64,000 bases of DNA from Marinifilaceae bacterium (lineage in GTDB: Bacteria > Bacteroidota > Bacteroidia > Bacteroidales > Marinifilaceae), in assembly GCA_016936255.1 (NCBI GenBank), contig JAFGYE010000117.1, positions 23,442 through 87,441 on the forward strand, in the 5' to 3' direction. The translations under genes were made by a program, and so were the position numbers. Positions 42,143 to 52,285 of this stretch are shown one piece after another. Positions within the stretch are counted from its first letter, which is position 1. Each line of letters starts with the position of its first letter. The notes under the pieces were generated by a model. The model worked only from the letters and a program-made list of their open reading frames with translations, was not told the DNA's origin and made no database searches.

Positions 42143-43489
42143 ATGAAAAAATTGGATTACGAAAGGCCCATACTCAATAAGGTAAATGCCGGCATGCCCG
42201 ACAAATTCGGAATGAAGACTAAAACAGCAACGCTTAGTCATATTGAGGAACATTCCGTACACGATATATTAAAGGAATATGGTTCACCTGTGTATGTACT
42301 ATCTGAGCCTTGTATTAGAAAAACATACAGAACCGCTTACAAAGCATTTTCCACTCGATATCCGCGAGTGCAATTTGCATGGTCCTACAAAACCAATTAT
42401 TTAAATGCTGTTTGTAAAATATTTCACTCCGAAGGAGCATGGGCTGAAGTCGTTTCGGGTTTTGAATACTCCAAAGCCATTGAAAACGGCATCTCAGGCG
42501 ATCAGATCATATTTAATGGACCCGAAAAATCAAAGGAGGATTTAGAAAGAGCAATCACCGATGGAGCAATGATTCATTTGGACAACTTAGATGAATTTTA
42601 TTTTCTGGGTGAATTGGCTCAAAAACTGAATAAAAAAGCAAATGTAGCATTGCGCATCAATTTAAATGCGGGTATATATCCACAATGGGACCGTTTTGGA
42701 TTTAACCTTGAAAACGGAGAAGCATGGCATGCACTAAACCGCATTATGCTGCACAATCACATGGAACTAGTAGGATTACACACACACATGGGAACCTACA
42801 TTACAGCTGTTAGTGCCTACGCGATCGCAGCAAGTAAACTGGCAGATATGGCCGTTCGCTTGTTTCGAAAATTTAACCATAATGTGAAATACTTAGATTT
42901 GGGTGGCGGATTTGCGACAAGAAATACTCTGAAAGGTGCCTATCTTCCAGGTTCAGACACCTGTCCTTCCTTCGATGATTATGCGGAAGCTCTCACCTCT
43001 GCTCTTTTAGGAAGTGAATTGCCTCCTGATAAATTACCTCTTTTACTGCTGGAAACAGGTAGGGCTTTGATTGATGAAGCCGGTTATGCTTTAGGAAGTG
43101 TTTTGGCAAACAAGCGTTTGGTTGATGGACGCAGAGCTACAGTTATTGATATTGGAGTAAATATGTTGTTCACCTCCTTTTGGTACGAACATGAGGTTGT
43201 ACCTACTAAATTAAATTCGGAGCAAACAGAAAATACAACGATTTATGGCCCTTTATGCATGAACATTGACGTGATTCGTGAGGCCATACAATTTCCTTTG
43301 CTTCAAAAAGGCGATGCCGTTGTAATTCCAAGAATTGGAGCCTATAACATGACCCAATGGATGCAATTCATAAAACTTCGTCCGCCTGTATTATTAATTG
43401 ATGAAGACAGAAAGATTCACGTTATCCGTAAAAAAGAAAGCTTTGAAGAATTTAACGCCTTGGAAACTGTCCCCGGACATCTTAAATAA
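42143..43489 (+). CDS. type III PLP-dependent decarboxylase (DapDC/ODC-like)
   Basis: 448 aa. Alanine-racemase-type barrel with the PLP lysine Lys83 in FAWSYKTNY, GLHTHMGTY, the phosphate-binding YLDLGGGFATR and the dimer-interface GPLCMNIDVI. The DapDC-type CESGD is replaced by CMNID, so the substrate probably differs from diaminopimelate. The decarboxylase starts 56 bases after the ATP-grasp gene. The ATP-grasp plus DapDC-like pair recalls BtrJ/BtrK of butirosin biosynthesis, where an amino acid is loaded on a carrier and then decarboxylated; that comparison is inference only. Confidence 0.88.
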   Translation: MKKLDYERPILNKVNAGMPDKFGMKTKTATLSHIEEHSVHDILKEYGSPVYVLSEPCIRKTYRTAYKAFSTRYPRVQFAWSYKTNYLNAVCKIFHSEGAWAEVVSGFEYSKAIENGISGDQIIFNGPEKSKEDLERAITDGAMIHLDNLDEFYFLGELAQKLNKKANVALRINLNAGIYPQWDRFGFNLENGEAWHALNRIMLHNHMELVGLHTHMGTYITAVSAYAIAASKLADMAVRLFRKFNHNVKYLDLGGGFATRNTLKGAYLPGSDTCPSFDDYAEALTSALLGSELPPDKLPLLLLETGRALIDEAGYALGSVLANKRLVDGRRATVIDIGVNMLFTSFWYEHEVVPTKLNSEQTENTTIYGPLCMNIDVIREAIQFPLLQKGDAVVIPRIGAYNMTQWMQFIKLRPPVLLIDEDRKIHVIRKKESFEEFNALETVPGHLK

Positions 43490-43491
43490 TA

Positions 43492-45714
43492 ATGAAAGAG
43501 CTTAAACAGAACATACTATTTTTAGGAGAAGCGACGCTAAACAGCTACGCTCAGGTATTTTTCTCACGAAACAAAGCCTTTGCAGCATTACTTTTGGCAG
43601 TTAGTTTTTTCGACCCCTGGGCCGGAACAGCAGGTCTGATTTCCATTTTAACAGCAAATTTAGTTGCTTACAAAATGGGCTTCTCAACCTATTACATTAA
43701 AGATGGCAGCTATGGATTTAACAGTCTTTTAGTAGGTTTAGGCATAGGCCTGTATTTTCAGCCGGGACTCGAAATAACTGTTTTGGTGGTTCTGTCCTCC
43801 ATTCTTACCCTATTTATCTGCTTGTTTCTGCAAGGTGTACTGGCTAAATACGCTCTGCCCTTTTTAAGTGTTCCTTTTTTGCTTGGAATCTGGATGATTA
43901 TGCTTGCAAGCAGTGATTTAACCTCACTGGGAATTAGTGAACGCGGCATTTATCAGGCCAACGAAATATTCAGCCTTGGTGGGCAGAAACTGGTAAATAT
44001 CTACCATAGTATTCAAAATTGGGAATTGCATGAATCAGTTTCTATATTTCTAAAATCGCTGGGGGCAATTTTCTTCCAAAGCAATTGGCTGGCTGGTTTA
44101 CTAATACTAATTGGTTTGCTTTTCTATTCTCGAATTGCCTTTACATTCGCCATTTTAGGCTATTATATTGCCTACTTTTTCTATATTCTCATCGATGCAA
44201 ACATTAGCGAATTAGGCTATACTTTTATTGGTTTTAACTTTATTCTAACCTCCATTGCGCTAGGAGCATTTTACGTGATTCCATCACCATATTCTTATTT
44301 ATGGATTGTTCTTTTGCTGCCAATTGTGGTGCTAATCACACTCAGCAGCATGCATTGGTTTGCTCCTTACCGACTATCAGTTTATGCATTACCATTTAAT
44401 GTGGTAACTCTTCTTTTCTTATACATTCTAAAATTGCGGCATCAACCCAGCGGAAAACTGCAGGAGGTGCAGGTACAGCACAACTCTCCGGAGAAGAATT
44501 TGTACTATTTCAAAAGCAATACTCAGCGTTTGTCCTCAAATGTATTCCCTGATTTTCAACTTCCGTTTATTGGAGAGTGGTCAGTAAGCCAAGCTCATGA
44601 AGGTGAGTTTACCCATAAAAATGAATGGCGCCATGCCTGGGATTTCGTAATACTTGATGATAAAAATGAGCAATACAAAAACGATGGTGATTTTGTGGAA
44701 GATTACTACTGCTACAACAAAATAATACTATGCCCGGCAGATGGAGAAGTTGTAAATATTTTAGATGGTATTCCTGATAACAAAATTGGGCAGGTAAATT
44801 TAGAACAGAATTGGGGCAACAGCTTGGTGATTCGTCACAATTACAGTTTTTACTCGCAATTAAGTCATTTTAAAGAAGGCTGTTTTAAAGTGAAAAAGGG
44901 TGATATGGTGAAAAAAGGTGAGGTGCTGGGTATCTGCGGAAATTCCGGAAGATCGCCCTACCCTCATCTTCATTTTCAATTTCAGACCACACCTTATATT
45001 GGATCTTCAACTTTTGATGCCGCACTTCCACATTATATTAAACGTCAGGAAAATACTCTGTGCTTGCAATCTTATTCCAGGCCAAAGCAAAACGATAAAC
45101 TTTTGCGGGGAGAAAGCCATCCGATATTGTCTCAAACACTTGGTTTCCAGACAGGACAAAAATTTACTTTAACCATAGAATCCGGTCTTGACCAAAAATT
45201 GGTTCTAATGGAAAAAAACTGGGATTTTGAGGTCAAGTCCGATGCAATTGGAAATACCTACATTCAATGCCTGCAAACCAATTCAAAAGCTTTTTTCAGT
45301 GTTGAATCGAATGTTTTACAATTCCACAACTATCTTGGCAACAGACAATCGCTGCTTTACTATTTGTATCTATCCTGCTATAAAGTTTATCTGGGATATT
45401 ATCAAGACCTGAATGTAAAAGCCGAAATACCTCCGAATCAGGTTTTCAGCTCAAGCAAACTATTTCTGCAGGATTTCATCGCTCCCTTTTACATTTATCT
45501 GCAGTCAGACTATCAATTAAAATACCAAAATAAAAAAGAAGGAATTAAGTCCGAAAAAATTGAACTCTTATCTAAAATTGAATGGGGCTATCCAATTAAA
45601 AAGGAGCATCTAAGCTCTGAAATCAGAATAGAAAGCGGTGCCTCAATAACTATTAAAATCAGTAGAAATGGTAAATTAATAGAAATAAAATGTGGAAACA
45701 TGCAAGCATATTAA
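43492..45714 (+). CDS. urea-transporter-like membrane protein fused to M23 peptidase
   Basis: 740 aa. Residues ~1-315 are a UT/SLC14-type channel with about ten hydrophobic helices and the family NSLLVGLGIG-type half-repeat (the second copy is near IGFNFILTSIALG). A linker leads to an M23 (LytM) domain at ~360-500 with His381 and Asp384 (RHAWDF) and His492-Leu-His494 (PYPHLHFQ), so the zinc site is complete. The last ~230 residues are beta-rich. It starts 2 bases after the decarboxylase. The peptidase part should face the periplasm; the transported small molecule could be urea, an amine or an amide. Confidence 0.88.
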   Translation: MKELKQNILFLGEATLNSYAQVFFSRNKAFAALLLAVSFFDPWAGTAGLISILTANLVAYKMGFSTYYIKDGSYGFNSLLVGLGIGLYFQPGLEITVLVVLSSILTLFICLFLQGVLAKYALPFLSVPFLLGIWMIMLASSDLTSLGISERGIYQANEIFSLGGQKLVNIYHSIQNWELHESVSIFLKSLGAIFFQSNWLAGLLILIGLLFYSRIAFTFAILGYYIAYFFYILIDANISELGYTFIGFNFILTSIALGAFYVIPSPYSYLWIVLLLPIVVLITLSSMHWFAPYRLSVYALPFNVVTLLFLYILKLRHQPSGKLQEVQVQHNSPEKNLYYFKSNTQRLSSNVFPDFQLPFIGEWSVSQAHEGEFTHKNEWRHAWDFVILDDKNEQYKNDGDFVEDYYCYNKIILCPADGEVVNILDGIPDNKIGQVNLEQNWGNSLVIRHNYSFYSQLSHFKEGCFKVKKGDMVKKGEVLGICGNSGRSPYPHLHFQFQTTPYIGSSTFDAALPHYIKRQENTLCLQSYSRPKQNDKLLRGESHPILSQTLGFQTGQKFTLTIESGLDQKLVLMEKNWDFEVKSDAIGNTYIQCLQTNSKAFFSVESNVLQFHNYLGNRQSLLYYLYLSCYKVYLGYYQDLNVKAEIPPNQVFSSSKLFLQDFIAPFYIYLQSDYQLKYQNKKEGIKSEKIELLSKIEWGYPIKKEHLSSEIRIESGASITIKISRNGKLIEIKCGNMQAY

Positions 45715-47096
45715 TTCTGGCTATTCTTCTCGGTTTATCTGCAAACTCGCAGAAAAAACTTAGCGTTGCTCAGGTAGACAAAGAAAGCTTTGATCTGTTC
45801 CAAAAAGGGCAATGGAAACAATTGATTATAGAAGCTGAGAAAGCCAACAAACAGGGTATTGATTTTTATTATTTGCAGTACCGTGCAGCTATTGCCTACT
45901 ATGAGCTAAAAAAATACAGAAAATCAGCGGGTCTTTTTCATCAGTTGTACCTGCAAAATAGCGAAGATGCCATTATAAAAGAATATCTGTACTTTTCGTA
46001 TCTGTTTGGCGGTCGGGAAAAGGACGCAATCCAATTGCAAAACAGATTGGCTCAGTCTACATCGAAAAAATATGGTATCGGGAAAACAAAAATTGTTTCC
46101 GGACTGTATTCGGAAATCAAACATGAACTATTGGATGATTATTTAATTGCTTCAGATCTATTGCAGGAACAAACCGTTCGCAAAAACTTTCTACACTATA
46201 GCATTGGTCTCAATCATCAGTTAGGGGAAAGGGTTTCACTGTTTCAGGCATTTAGTCATGTTGATGTAAAGAACTCTATTGTAAGTGAAACCTACTTTTT
46301 CGACGAAGATATTACCCAAAATCAGTATTACTTAAAAAGTTCTTTTCATGCAGGCACAGGAACCGAATTAATCCTCGCAGGGCATATCATGCAGATAAAA
46401 ATAAACGGAAACCCTTATTCAGAAACTCTTACCACGGCACTTGACCAACAAAACGCATTCACAAAAGCCGGAGGAAATGGCAATGGTCCTGGTGGTGGAG
46501 ATGGAACCGGAGATGGAAACGACACCGCCAATACAGATACTGCTGATACAGATATTGTTCTATCTCCCTATCACTTCAGTCAAAATAACTTTATTGCTTA
46601 TCTGGGACTTTCGCAGCATATATCCAATTGGAAACTTAACGCAGGAGTTTTATACTCTAACGAAGACGATCTTACTCATTGGCAGCAGGAATTGAAACTA
46701 ACATTTTATCCCTTGAGCAATACAAATCTTAACCTATCTGTAGGTTTTACCAATCAGATAGAAGAAAAAACAGATGAGAATTCGCTAAATAGAAGCTATT
46801 GGAAAACTGCTGTTGTGTTCCGAATTGCAAAAAATACGTGGGCAAATGCAGGATATACTTTTGGAGATTTATACCAACAGGTCGAAAATCAGGGATATTC
46901 CGTTTTTAATGGCGTTAACCTTGTGAAAAATCGGAAGGAGTTTTCAATTTATCAATATCTATTCAAAGGAAAATTAAATCTGTTCCTGATCTGGCAAAAT
47001 CAAAAAGAAAAAAATGATTACACAATAAATGACGAATTGAGTAGTCAAAACATCAATGTTCAATCAATAACCGGAGGAATCAAATGGAACTTCTAA
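45690..47096 (+). CDS. TPR-outer membrane beta-barrel protein
   Basis: 468 aa, overlapping the previous gene by 25 bases. Signal peptide about 1-20 (ILILAILLGLSANSQ). Residues ~25-140 are TPR-like helices. The rest alternates in the manner of outer-membrane strands and ends with ...GGIKWNF, a C-terminal aromatic as in beta-barrels. A Gly/Asp/Thr-rich low-complexity loop (GNGNGPGGGDGTGDGND) around 258-285 is probably extracellular. No named family recognised. Confidence 0.78.
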   Translation: MWKHASILILAILLGLSANSQKKLSVAQVDKESFDLFQKGQWKQLIIEAEKANKQGIDFYYLQYRAAIAYYELKKYRKSAGLFHQLYLQNSEDAIIKEYLYFSYLFGGREKDAIQLQNRLAQSTSKKYGIGKTKIVSGLYSEIKHELLDDYLIASDLLQEQTVRKNFLHYSIGLNHQLGERVSLFQAFSHVDVKNSIVSETYFFDEDITQNQYYLKSSFHAGTGTELILAGHIMQIKINGNPYSETLTTALDQQNAFTKAGGNGNGPGGGDGTGDGNDTANTDTADTDIVLSPYHFSQNNFIAYLGLSQHISNWKLNAGVLYSNEDDLTHWQQELKLTFYPLSNTNLNLSVGFTNQIEEKTDENSLNRSYWKTAVVFRIAKNTWANAGYTFGDLYQQVENQGYSVFNGVNLVKNRKEFSIYQYLFKGKLNLFLIWQNQKEKNDYTINDELSSQNINVQSITGGIKWNF

Positions 47097-47740
47097 AAAA
47101 AATCAAATGCAGTATTTTTTCCCTACTATTCATTTCCCTGCTATACAACAACGCAACAGGTCAGGATTTTAAAACCATACGCCTGGCATTCGAAGAAAGC
47201 TATAAAAATGAAAAAGAAGGCGATTTCTCTCATGCCATAGATCAGCTAAAAGCAGTATACGATCAAAATTCATATGAGATTAATTTACGTTTAGGCTGGC
47301 TCAACTATCAGGCTGGTGTGTTTAATGAATCCATCGCTCATTATCAGCGGGCGGTTAATTTAAAACCTTATGCCGAAGAAGCGAAATTTGGCTTGGTATT
47401 ACCCAAAGCGGCTATTGGAAATTGGGACGAAGTTCTAAATATCTACAAAGAAATTCTTGACATATCCCCCAATCAAACCGTTGCCAATTACCGCTTAGGC
47501 CTTATTTTCTATGGAAGGGAAGATTATGAAAAAGCGCATCAACATTTTAAAAAAGTAGTGGATTTATATCCATTTGGATACGATGCACTTATTATGCTTG
47601 CTTGGACCGATTATAGAATGGGCAAAAACAGAGAAGCCCTAATTTTATTTCAAAAAAGCCTGTGGTATTTCCCAAATGATCCCTCTGCTTTAGAAGGTCT
47701 TAAGCTATTAGGTCAGGCACAGGAAAACCCTTCGAAGTAA
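47084..47740 (+). CDS. secreted TPR protein
   Basis: 218 aa, overlapping the previous gene by 13 bases. Signal peptide about 1-25. Four to five TPR motifs follow (IDQLKAVYDQNSYEINLRLGW, SIAHYQRAVNLKPYAEEA, and similar). Expected in the periplasm as a scaffold for the outer-membrane protein encoded before it. Last gene of the six-gene operon. Confidence 0.85.
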   Translation: MELLKKIKCSIFSLLFISLLYNNATGQDFKTIRLAFEESYKNEKEGDFSHAIDQLKAVYDQNSYEINLRLGWLNYQAGVFNESIAHYQRAVNLKPYAEEAKFGLVLPKAAIGNWDEVLNIYKEILDISPNQTVANYRLGLIFYGREDYEKAHQHFKKVVDLYPFGYDALIMLAWTDYRMGKNREALILFQKSLWYFPNDPSALEGLKLLGQAQENPSK

Positions 47741-47836
47741 AAAAGACGATTTAATTCTCAATTCTTATTTTCGATACTAATTTAGATTATGTACATTTAG
47801 TCGCACAACAACTATAAACGCTAACAATCGAAAATA

Positions 47837-48265
47837 ATGACAACTGATTTAATGATCGTTGAAATGGAAATAGGCATTAAGGCCTATGATATTGACGCAA
47901 TGGGAATTGTAAGTAATATTGTCTATATCAGATGGTTTGAAGATTTAAGACATTTGTTTCTGGAGAAACACTTTCCATACAATGAAATGATAGCTACCAA
48001 TATCTCCCCTATTATCATTAAAACTGAAGTGCATTACAAAGTTCCGTTAACCATTCATGATCATCCAAGGGGAACATGCAGAATTAAAAATCTGGGATCG
48101 AGCAAGTGGGAAATGGATTTTGAGATCTTTTCCGGTGATATAATTCATTGCAAAGGAAAGCAGACAGGTTGCTTTTACAATCTTGAAAAACAAAGACCTT
48201 CATTGATTCCGGAACGCCTTTTGGAAGCTTACGAAAAGGCTAAATTACAAATGCATGACGAATAA
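47837..48265 (+). CDS. acyl-CoA thioesterase (4HBT hotdog family)
   Basis: 142 aa. The hotdog active-site region Y-D-I-D-A-M-G-I-V-S-N-I-V-Y at 17-30 matches YbgC-type thioesterases (Asp in the D-x-x-G-V motif). Cytoplasmic, single domain. Natural substrate unknown. Confidence 0.88.
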   Translation: MTTDLMIVEMEIGIKAYDIDAMGIVSNIVYIRWFEDLRHLFLEKHFPYNEMIATNISPIIIKTEVHYKVPLTIHDHPRGTCRIKNLGSSKWEMDFEIFSGDIIHCKGKQTGCFYNLEKQRPSLIPERLLEAYEKAKLQMHDE

Positions 48266-48305
48266 CACAATGATCAAGTTGTCTTCTATAAAAGCCTGAA
48301 GCCCT

Positions 48306-48854
48306 ATGAGTAAAAGAGTAAAGTACATTTCTGTTTTAAGAGGAATAAATGTGGGTGGCAAACGTAAAATTCTGATGGCAGATCTTAAAGAATTGTATTC
48401 TGAATTGGGGTTTGAAAATTGTATCAGCTACATTCAAAGCGGAAATGTAATTTTTGAATATCAAAACGTCTCCAATTCTATACTTGAAGCAAAATTAGAA
48501 GATGCCATTTTGGAGAAATACGGTTTCGAAGTGCCTGTAATAGTGAGGACACGAAACGAATGGGAACAATCAGCTCTGTCAAATCCGTATACTGATTCTT
48601 ATGAAAATAAGTGTCTTTACCTCACCTTCCTAAGTGAAATTCCAAAAATAGAATTAAGCGAAGCTATCAGTGAATTAAGCTTTGAACCGGATCGTTTTCA
48701 AATTATCGATAAAGATGTATTTATATACTGCCCGGGGCAGTATCACAAAACCAAGCTCAGCAATCAGTTTTTGGAATCGAAGCTAAAAGTGAAAGCCACA
48801 ACCCGTAACTGGAATACAGTTCTTAAATTATTGGAACTAATAAAGCAGAGATAA
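48306..48854 (+). CDS. DUF1697 family protein
   Basis: 182 aa. The family start YISVLRGINVGGKRKILMADLKEL, the YIQSGNVIFE motif and the final TTRNWNTVLKLLEL are all present. Function is not established. It follows the thioesterase after 40 bases. Confidence 0.92.
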   Translation: MSKRVKYISVLRGINVGGKRKILMADLKELYSELGFENCISYIQSGNVIFEYQNVSNSILEAKLEDAILEKYGFEVPVIVRTRNEWEQSALSNPYTDSYENKCLYLTFLSEIPKIELSEAISELSFEPDRFQIIDKDVFIYCPGQYHKTKLSNQFLESKLKVKATTRNWNTVLKLLELIKQR

Positions 48855-48936
48855 TACAAAAATATCTAAAGAACCAATACGTGTAGTAAAGCAAATAGAT
48901 GTCTTAAATGTATATTAAAACAGATTAGACAAGATC

Positions 48937-49557
48937 ATGAACAGAAAAGCTTTATCACATTTAGAATCTGTAGTAATTTCGATTATCATCCTTACCATAA
49001 GTTCCTGTAGTTTTCCCTCCTATCAGTATGTATTTGAGACTCCGCCAGTATTGAATTTCGAAAATGGAACCTGGCTGGTGAATAAAATACAAGCCGATAT
49101 TCCATGGACAGCAAAAAATGCTCTGGATAAAAATATGACTAAAGAACTTAAGAAACTTGGTGGTGATTCGGTACAATTCATTGATGATGTAAATTTCCCT
49201 TACCTAACACCAGATCAGTTTAAGTTTGCCCCATCCGAAAATACATTTGCTCTTCTGCAAAGCACCACCGGTTTTAATTTTCTGATCAATACAAAAGCAA
49301 TTAAACTAAGAAATGAACTTGATTCATTCCGTCCTAATGGGACAAAACGCTTTCAAAAAAGCAAATCAGAATTAATTATTGTAATCTATGAAATTAAGAC
49401 AGGACAGAAAATATATTCTCAAAGGGTAATTGCCAGTGAATCGTTAGATGAAAATGATGATCGTTTTACCTTTTCGGACTCCGCTCTTTCTTTAATTTCC
49501 AAAGCCCAAAAGAAAGCACTAAAAAATATCAAGAAGCGCGCAGTAAGAAATAGATAA
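48937..49557 (+). CDS. putative lipoprotein
   Basis: 206 aa. A lipobox (LTISSC, Cys24) follows a hydrophobic helix, so it is probably lipid-anchored. The body is mixed alpha/beta with a Lys/Arg-rich C-terminus (KAQKKALKNIKKRAVRNR). The family is unknown to me. Confidence 0.75.
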   Translation: MNRKALSHLESVVISIIILTISSCSFPSYQYVFETPPVLNFENGTWLVNKIQADIPWTAKNALDKNMTKELKKLGGDSVQFIDDVNFPYLTPDQFKFAPSENTFALLQSTTGFNFLINTKAIKLRNELDSFRPNGTKRFQKSKSELIIVIYEIKTGQKIYSQRVIASESLDENDDRFTFSDSALSLISKAQKKALKNIKKRAVRNR

Positions 49558-49753
49558 AAGCCCCTGCTATCTCTTTAATTTCAAAGCTCCTTTTAGTGAC
49601 AAATTTTAATCGTCTCTTAAGCAAAATACAAAGAACCCGCTGATACATCCCGAAAATCACCCTTCTTATCGAAAAGTGTAAAAAAATAAGTCTTCTTATT
49701 GTACCTATTTCTATTTTAGTTGCCTTAAAACAACACAAGCATAACTCAACAAC

Positions 49754-52264
49754 ATGAAAAGAAATTTATTGACCCTCCTATTATTAACAATAGGAATAGG
49801 ATTATTTGCGCAGGAAATTCCTGCCCCAAAAGCAAATTATGAATTGGCAGCAAAATTCTCACCTAACCGACTAAAAAAATTAGTATTCTCGACCAGTGTC
49901 AATCCTCATTGGTTAAAGAACGGTGAAAAATTCTGGTACAACTACAAAACCCCGGAAGGAAACTTCTACTATTTGGTTGATCCGGTAAGCAGTACAAAAT
50001 CAGAGCTGTTTAATGCAGTAAAAATGGCCGCTGACATGAGCCGTTTAACGGCAGATCCTTTCGATGCAGAGCATTTGGACATCAGCAAATTGAAATTCAT
50101 CAACAATGAAAAAACGATTCAGTTTGAAGTGAAAAGTAAGCTGGTGGAAGAGGAAGAAAAAGACGACGAAAACGGCGATAAGCAGGAAGAGGAAAAAGAG
50201 GGCGGAAAAAAGCAAAAAGCCAAAAAGAAAATGGTTGCCAAAGTTTGGCATTTCGAATATCAAATTGCTTCTAAACAGCTAAATCTACTGGATGAATTCG
50301 AAAAGCCTTTGGAGCAAAAAGATTGGGCTTCGGTATCTCCAAATCAGGAATACGTAATTTTTGCAAAACATCACAATTTGTACTGGATGGATGCAGAAAA
50401 CTATAAAAAAGCTCAAAAGAATGAAAAAGATTCTACTATTATTGAACATGAGTTAACTACAGATGGTGTAGAATATTACAGCTATGGCAGTGGTACTTAT
50501 GGTAAAACCAATAAAGAAATAGAAGAAGAAAAAGACAAACGCAAAGCTGCTTATGTAACTTTCTCGGCAGACTCAAAAAAGTTTGCGCTAACCAGAGAAG
50601 ATGAGCGCAAAGTAAAAGATCTTTGGGTGATCAACTCCGTGGCTTCTCCACGACCTACCTTAGAAAGTTACAAATATCATATGCCGGGGGAAAAAGAAGC
50701 TCCTCAATATGAAATTTTAGTTTTCGACTGGGAAAGTAAAAAATCCGTAAAAGTAAAAGCTTCGGCATTTAAAGATCAGACTCTTTCCATTCTAAGAGCT
50801 CCAGAGAAAAAAATGGATGCAGATGATGATCTGCAATTTTCAAAATGGTTATCTGCCGGCAGTGATCTATTGTATTTCAAGCGTCAGAGCCGTGATATGA
50901 AACGTGTTGATATCTGCACCGCCAACACCTCAACCGGTGAAGTGAAAATCTTGATTGAAGAGCGTTTAAATACCTATGTAGAAACCAGACCATTAGGATT
51001 TGTAAATAACGGCAGCGAACTGATTCATTGGTCTGAACGCGACGGATGGGCACATTTTTACCTTTACGACGGGGAAGGAAATCTAAAAAATCAAATTACA
51101 TCAGGCCCTTGGCATTGCGATAGAATTCAGGGAATTGATGAAAAAAACAGAGTTCTTTACTTTACTGGAAATGCCCGGGAAAATGGCGAAGATCCATATT
51201 ACACTCACCTTTACAGTGTAAACTTTGATGGTACAGGATTGAGACTTTTGAACAAGGGAAATTTCTCGCACGATGTAAGTCTGAATGATCAAAACCACTA
51301 CTTTGTAAACAACTCATCAAGAGTAAATACAGCTCCGGTTTCGGCACTGTACAATTCGAAAGGAAGCAAATTAATCGATTTGGAAACCACTGATCTTTCC
51401 CGACTATTTGAAACCGGTTATCAGTTCCCCGAGCTGTTTAAAGTAAAAGCAGGTGATGGTGTAACCGATATTTATGGAGTGATGTACAAGCCATTCGATT
51501 TTGACCCGAATAAAAAATATCCAATTTTAACCTATGTGTATCCGGGACCGCAAACCGAAGCCGTTTACAAAAGCTTCTCGACCCGCATGGACAGAGCCGA
51601 TCGTATGGCTCAGTTAGGATTTATTGTAGTAACTCTCGGCAATCGGGGTGGTCACCCTGCCCGTTCGAAATGGTACCACAACTATGGTTATGGCAACCTA
51701 AGAGATTATGGTTTGGAAGATAAGAAAGTTGGTTTGGAACAATTGGCCGACAGATTTGACTTTATTGATATTACTAAAGTGGGAATTTTCGGTCACTCCG
51801 GAGGTGGATTCATGTCTACAGCGGCCATGTTGGTTTACCCTGATTTCTTTAAAGTTGCAGTTTCTGCTGCCGGAAACCACGACAATAACATCTACAACCG
51901 CTGGTGGAGTGAAACACATCATGGTGTGAAAGAGGAAATATCTGAAAAGGGAGATACTACCTTTACCTATAAAATTGATGATAATCCAAGTTTGGCTAAA
52001 AATCTAAAAGGAAAACTAATGCTTGTTACCGGTGATATTGACAACAATGTACATCCTGGAAATACAATCAGAATGGCCAATGCCTTGATCAAAGCAAACA
52101 AACGATTCGATTTCTTCATTTATCCCGGTCAACGCCACGGATTTGGTGACATGAGTGAATACTCGTTCTGGTTACGCGGGGAATATTTCTGTAAGTATTT
52201 ACTTGGCGATTTTAGAAACAGCGCCGATTATATCGAAATGCAAAATGATAAACCTAAAAAGTAA
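49754..52264 (+). CDS. S9 family (dipeptidyl-peptidase IV-like) serine peptidase
   Basis: 836 aa with a signal peptide (about 1-19). An N-terminal beta-propeller (DPPIV-N) is followed by an alpha/beta hydrolase domain carrying Ser682 in GHSGGG, Asp763 in GDIDNNV and His795 in GQRHGF: the triad is complete. A strongly charged insertion (about 130-160, runs of E/D then K) interrupts an early propeller region. Expected to be periplasmic or outer-membrane associated and to remove dipeptides. Followed by a terminator. Confidence 0.93.
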   Translation: MKRNLLTLLLLTIGIGLFAQEIPAPKANYELAAKFSPNRLKKLVFSTSVNPHWLKNGEKFWYNYKTPEGNFYYLVDPVSSTKSELFNAVKMAADMSRLTADPFDAEHLDISKLKFINNEKTIQFEVKSKLVEEEEKDDENGDKQEEEKEGGKKQKAKKKMVAKVWHFEYQIASKQLNLLDEFEKPLEQKDWASVSPNQEYVIFAKHHNLYWMDAENYKKAQKNEKDSTIIEHELTTDGVEYYSYGSGTYGKTNKEIEEEKDKRKAAYVTFSADSKKFALTREDERKVKDLWVINSVASPRPTLESYKYHMPGEKEAPQYEILVFDWESKKSVKVKASAFKDQTLSILRAPEKKMDADDDLQFSKWLSAGSDLLYFKRQSRDMKRVDICTANTSTGEVKILIEERLNTYVETRPLGFVNNGSELIHWSERDGWAHFYLYDGEGNLKNQITSGPWHCDRIQGIDEKNRVLYFTGNARENGEDPYYTHLYSVNFDGTGLRLLNKGNFSHDVSLNDQNHYFVNNSSRVNTAPVSALYNSKGSKLIDLETTDLSRLFETGYQFPELFKVKAGDGVTDIYGVMYKPFDFDPNKKYPILTYVYPGPQTEAVYKSFSTRMDRADRMAQLGFIVVTLGNRGGHPARSKWYHNYGYGNLRDYGLEDKKVGLEQLADRFDFIDITKVGIFGHSGGGFMSTAAMLVYPDFFKVAVSAAGNHDNNIYNRWWSETHHGVKEEISEKGDTTFTYKIDDNPSLAKNLKGKLMLVTGDIDNNVHPGNTIRMANALIKANKRFDFFIYPGQRHGFGDMSEYSFWLRGEYFCKYLLGDFRNSADYIEMQNDKPKK

Positions 52265-52285
52265 GACTCTCTTAGCCTAAAATAT

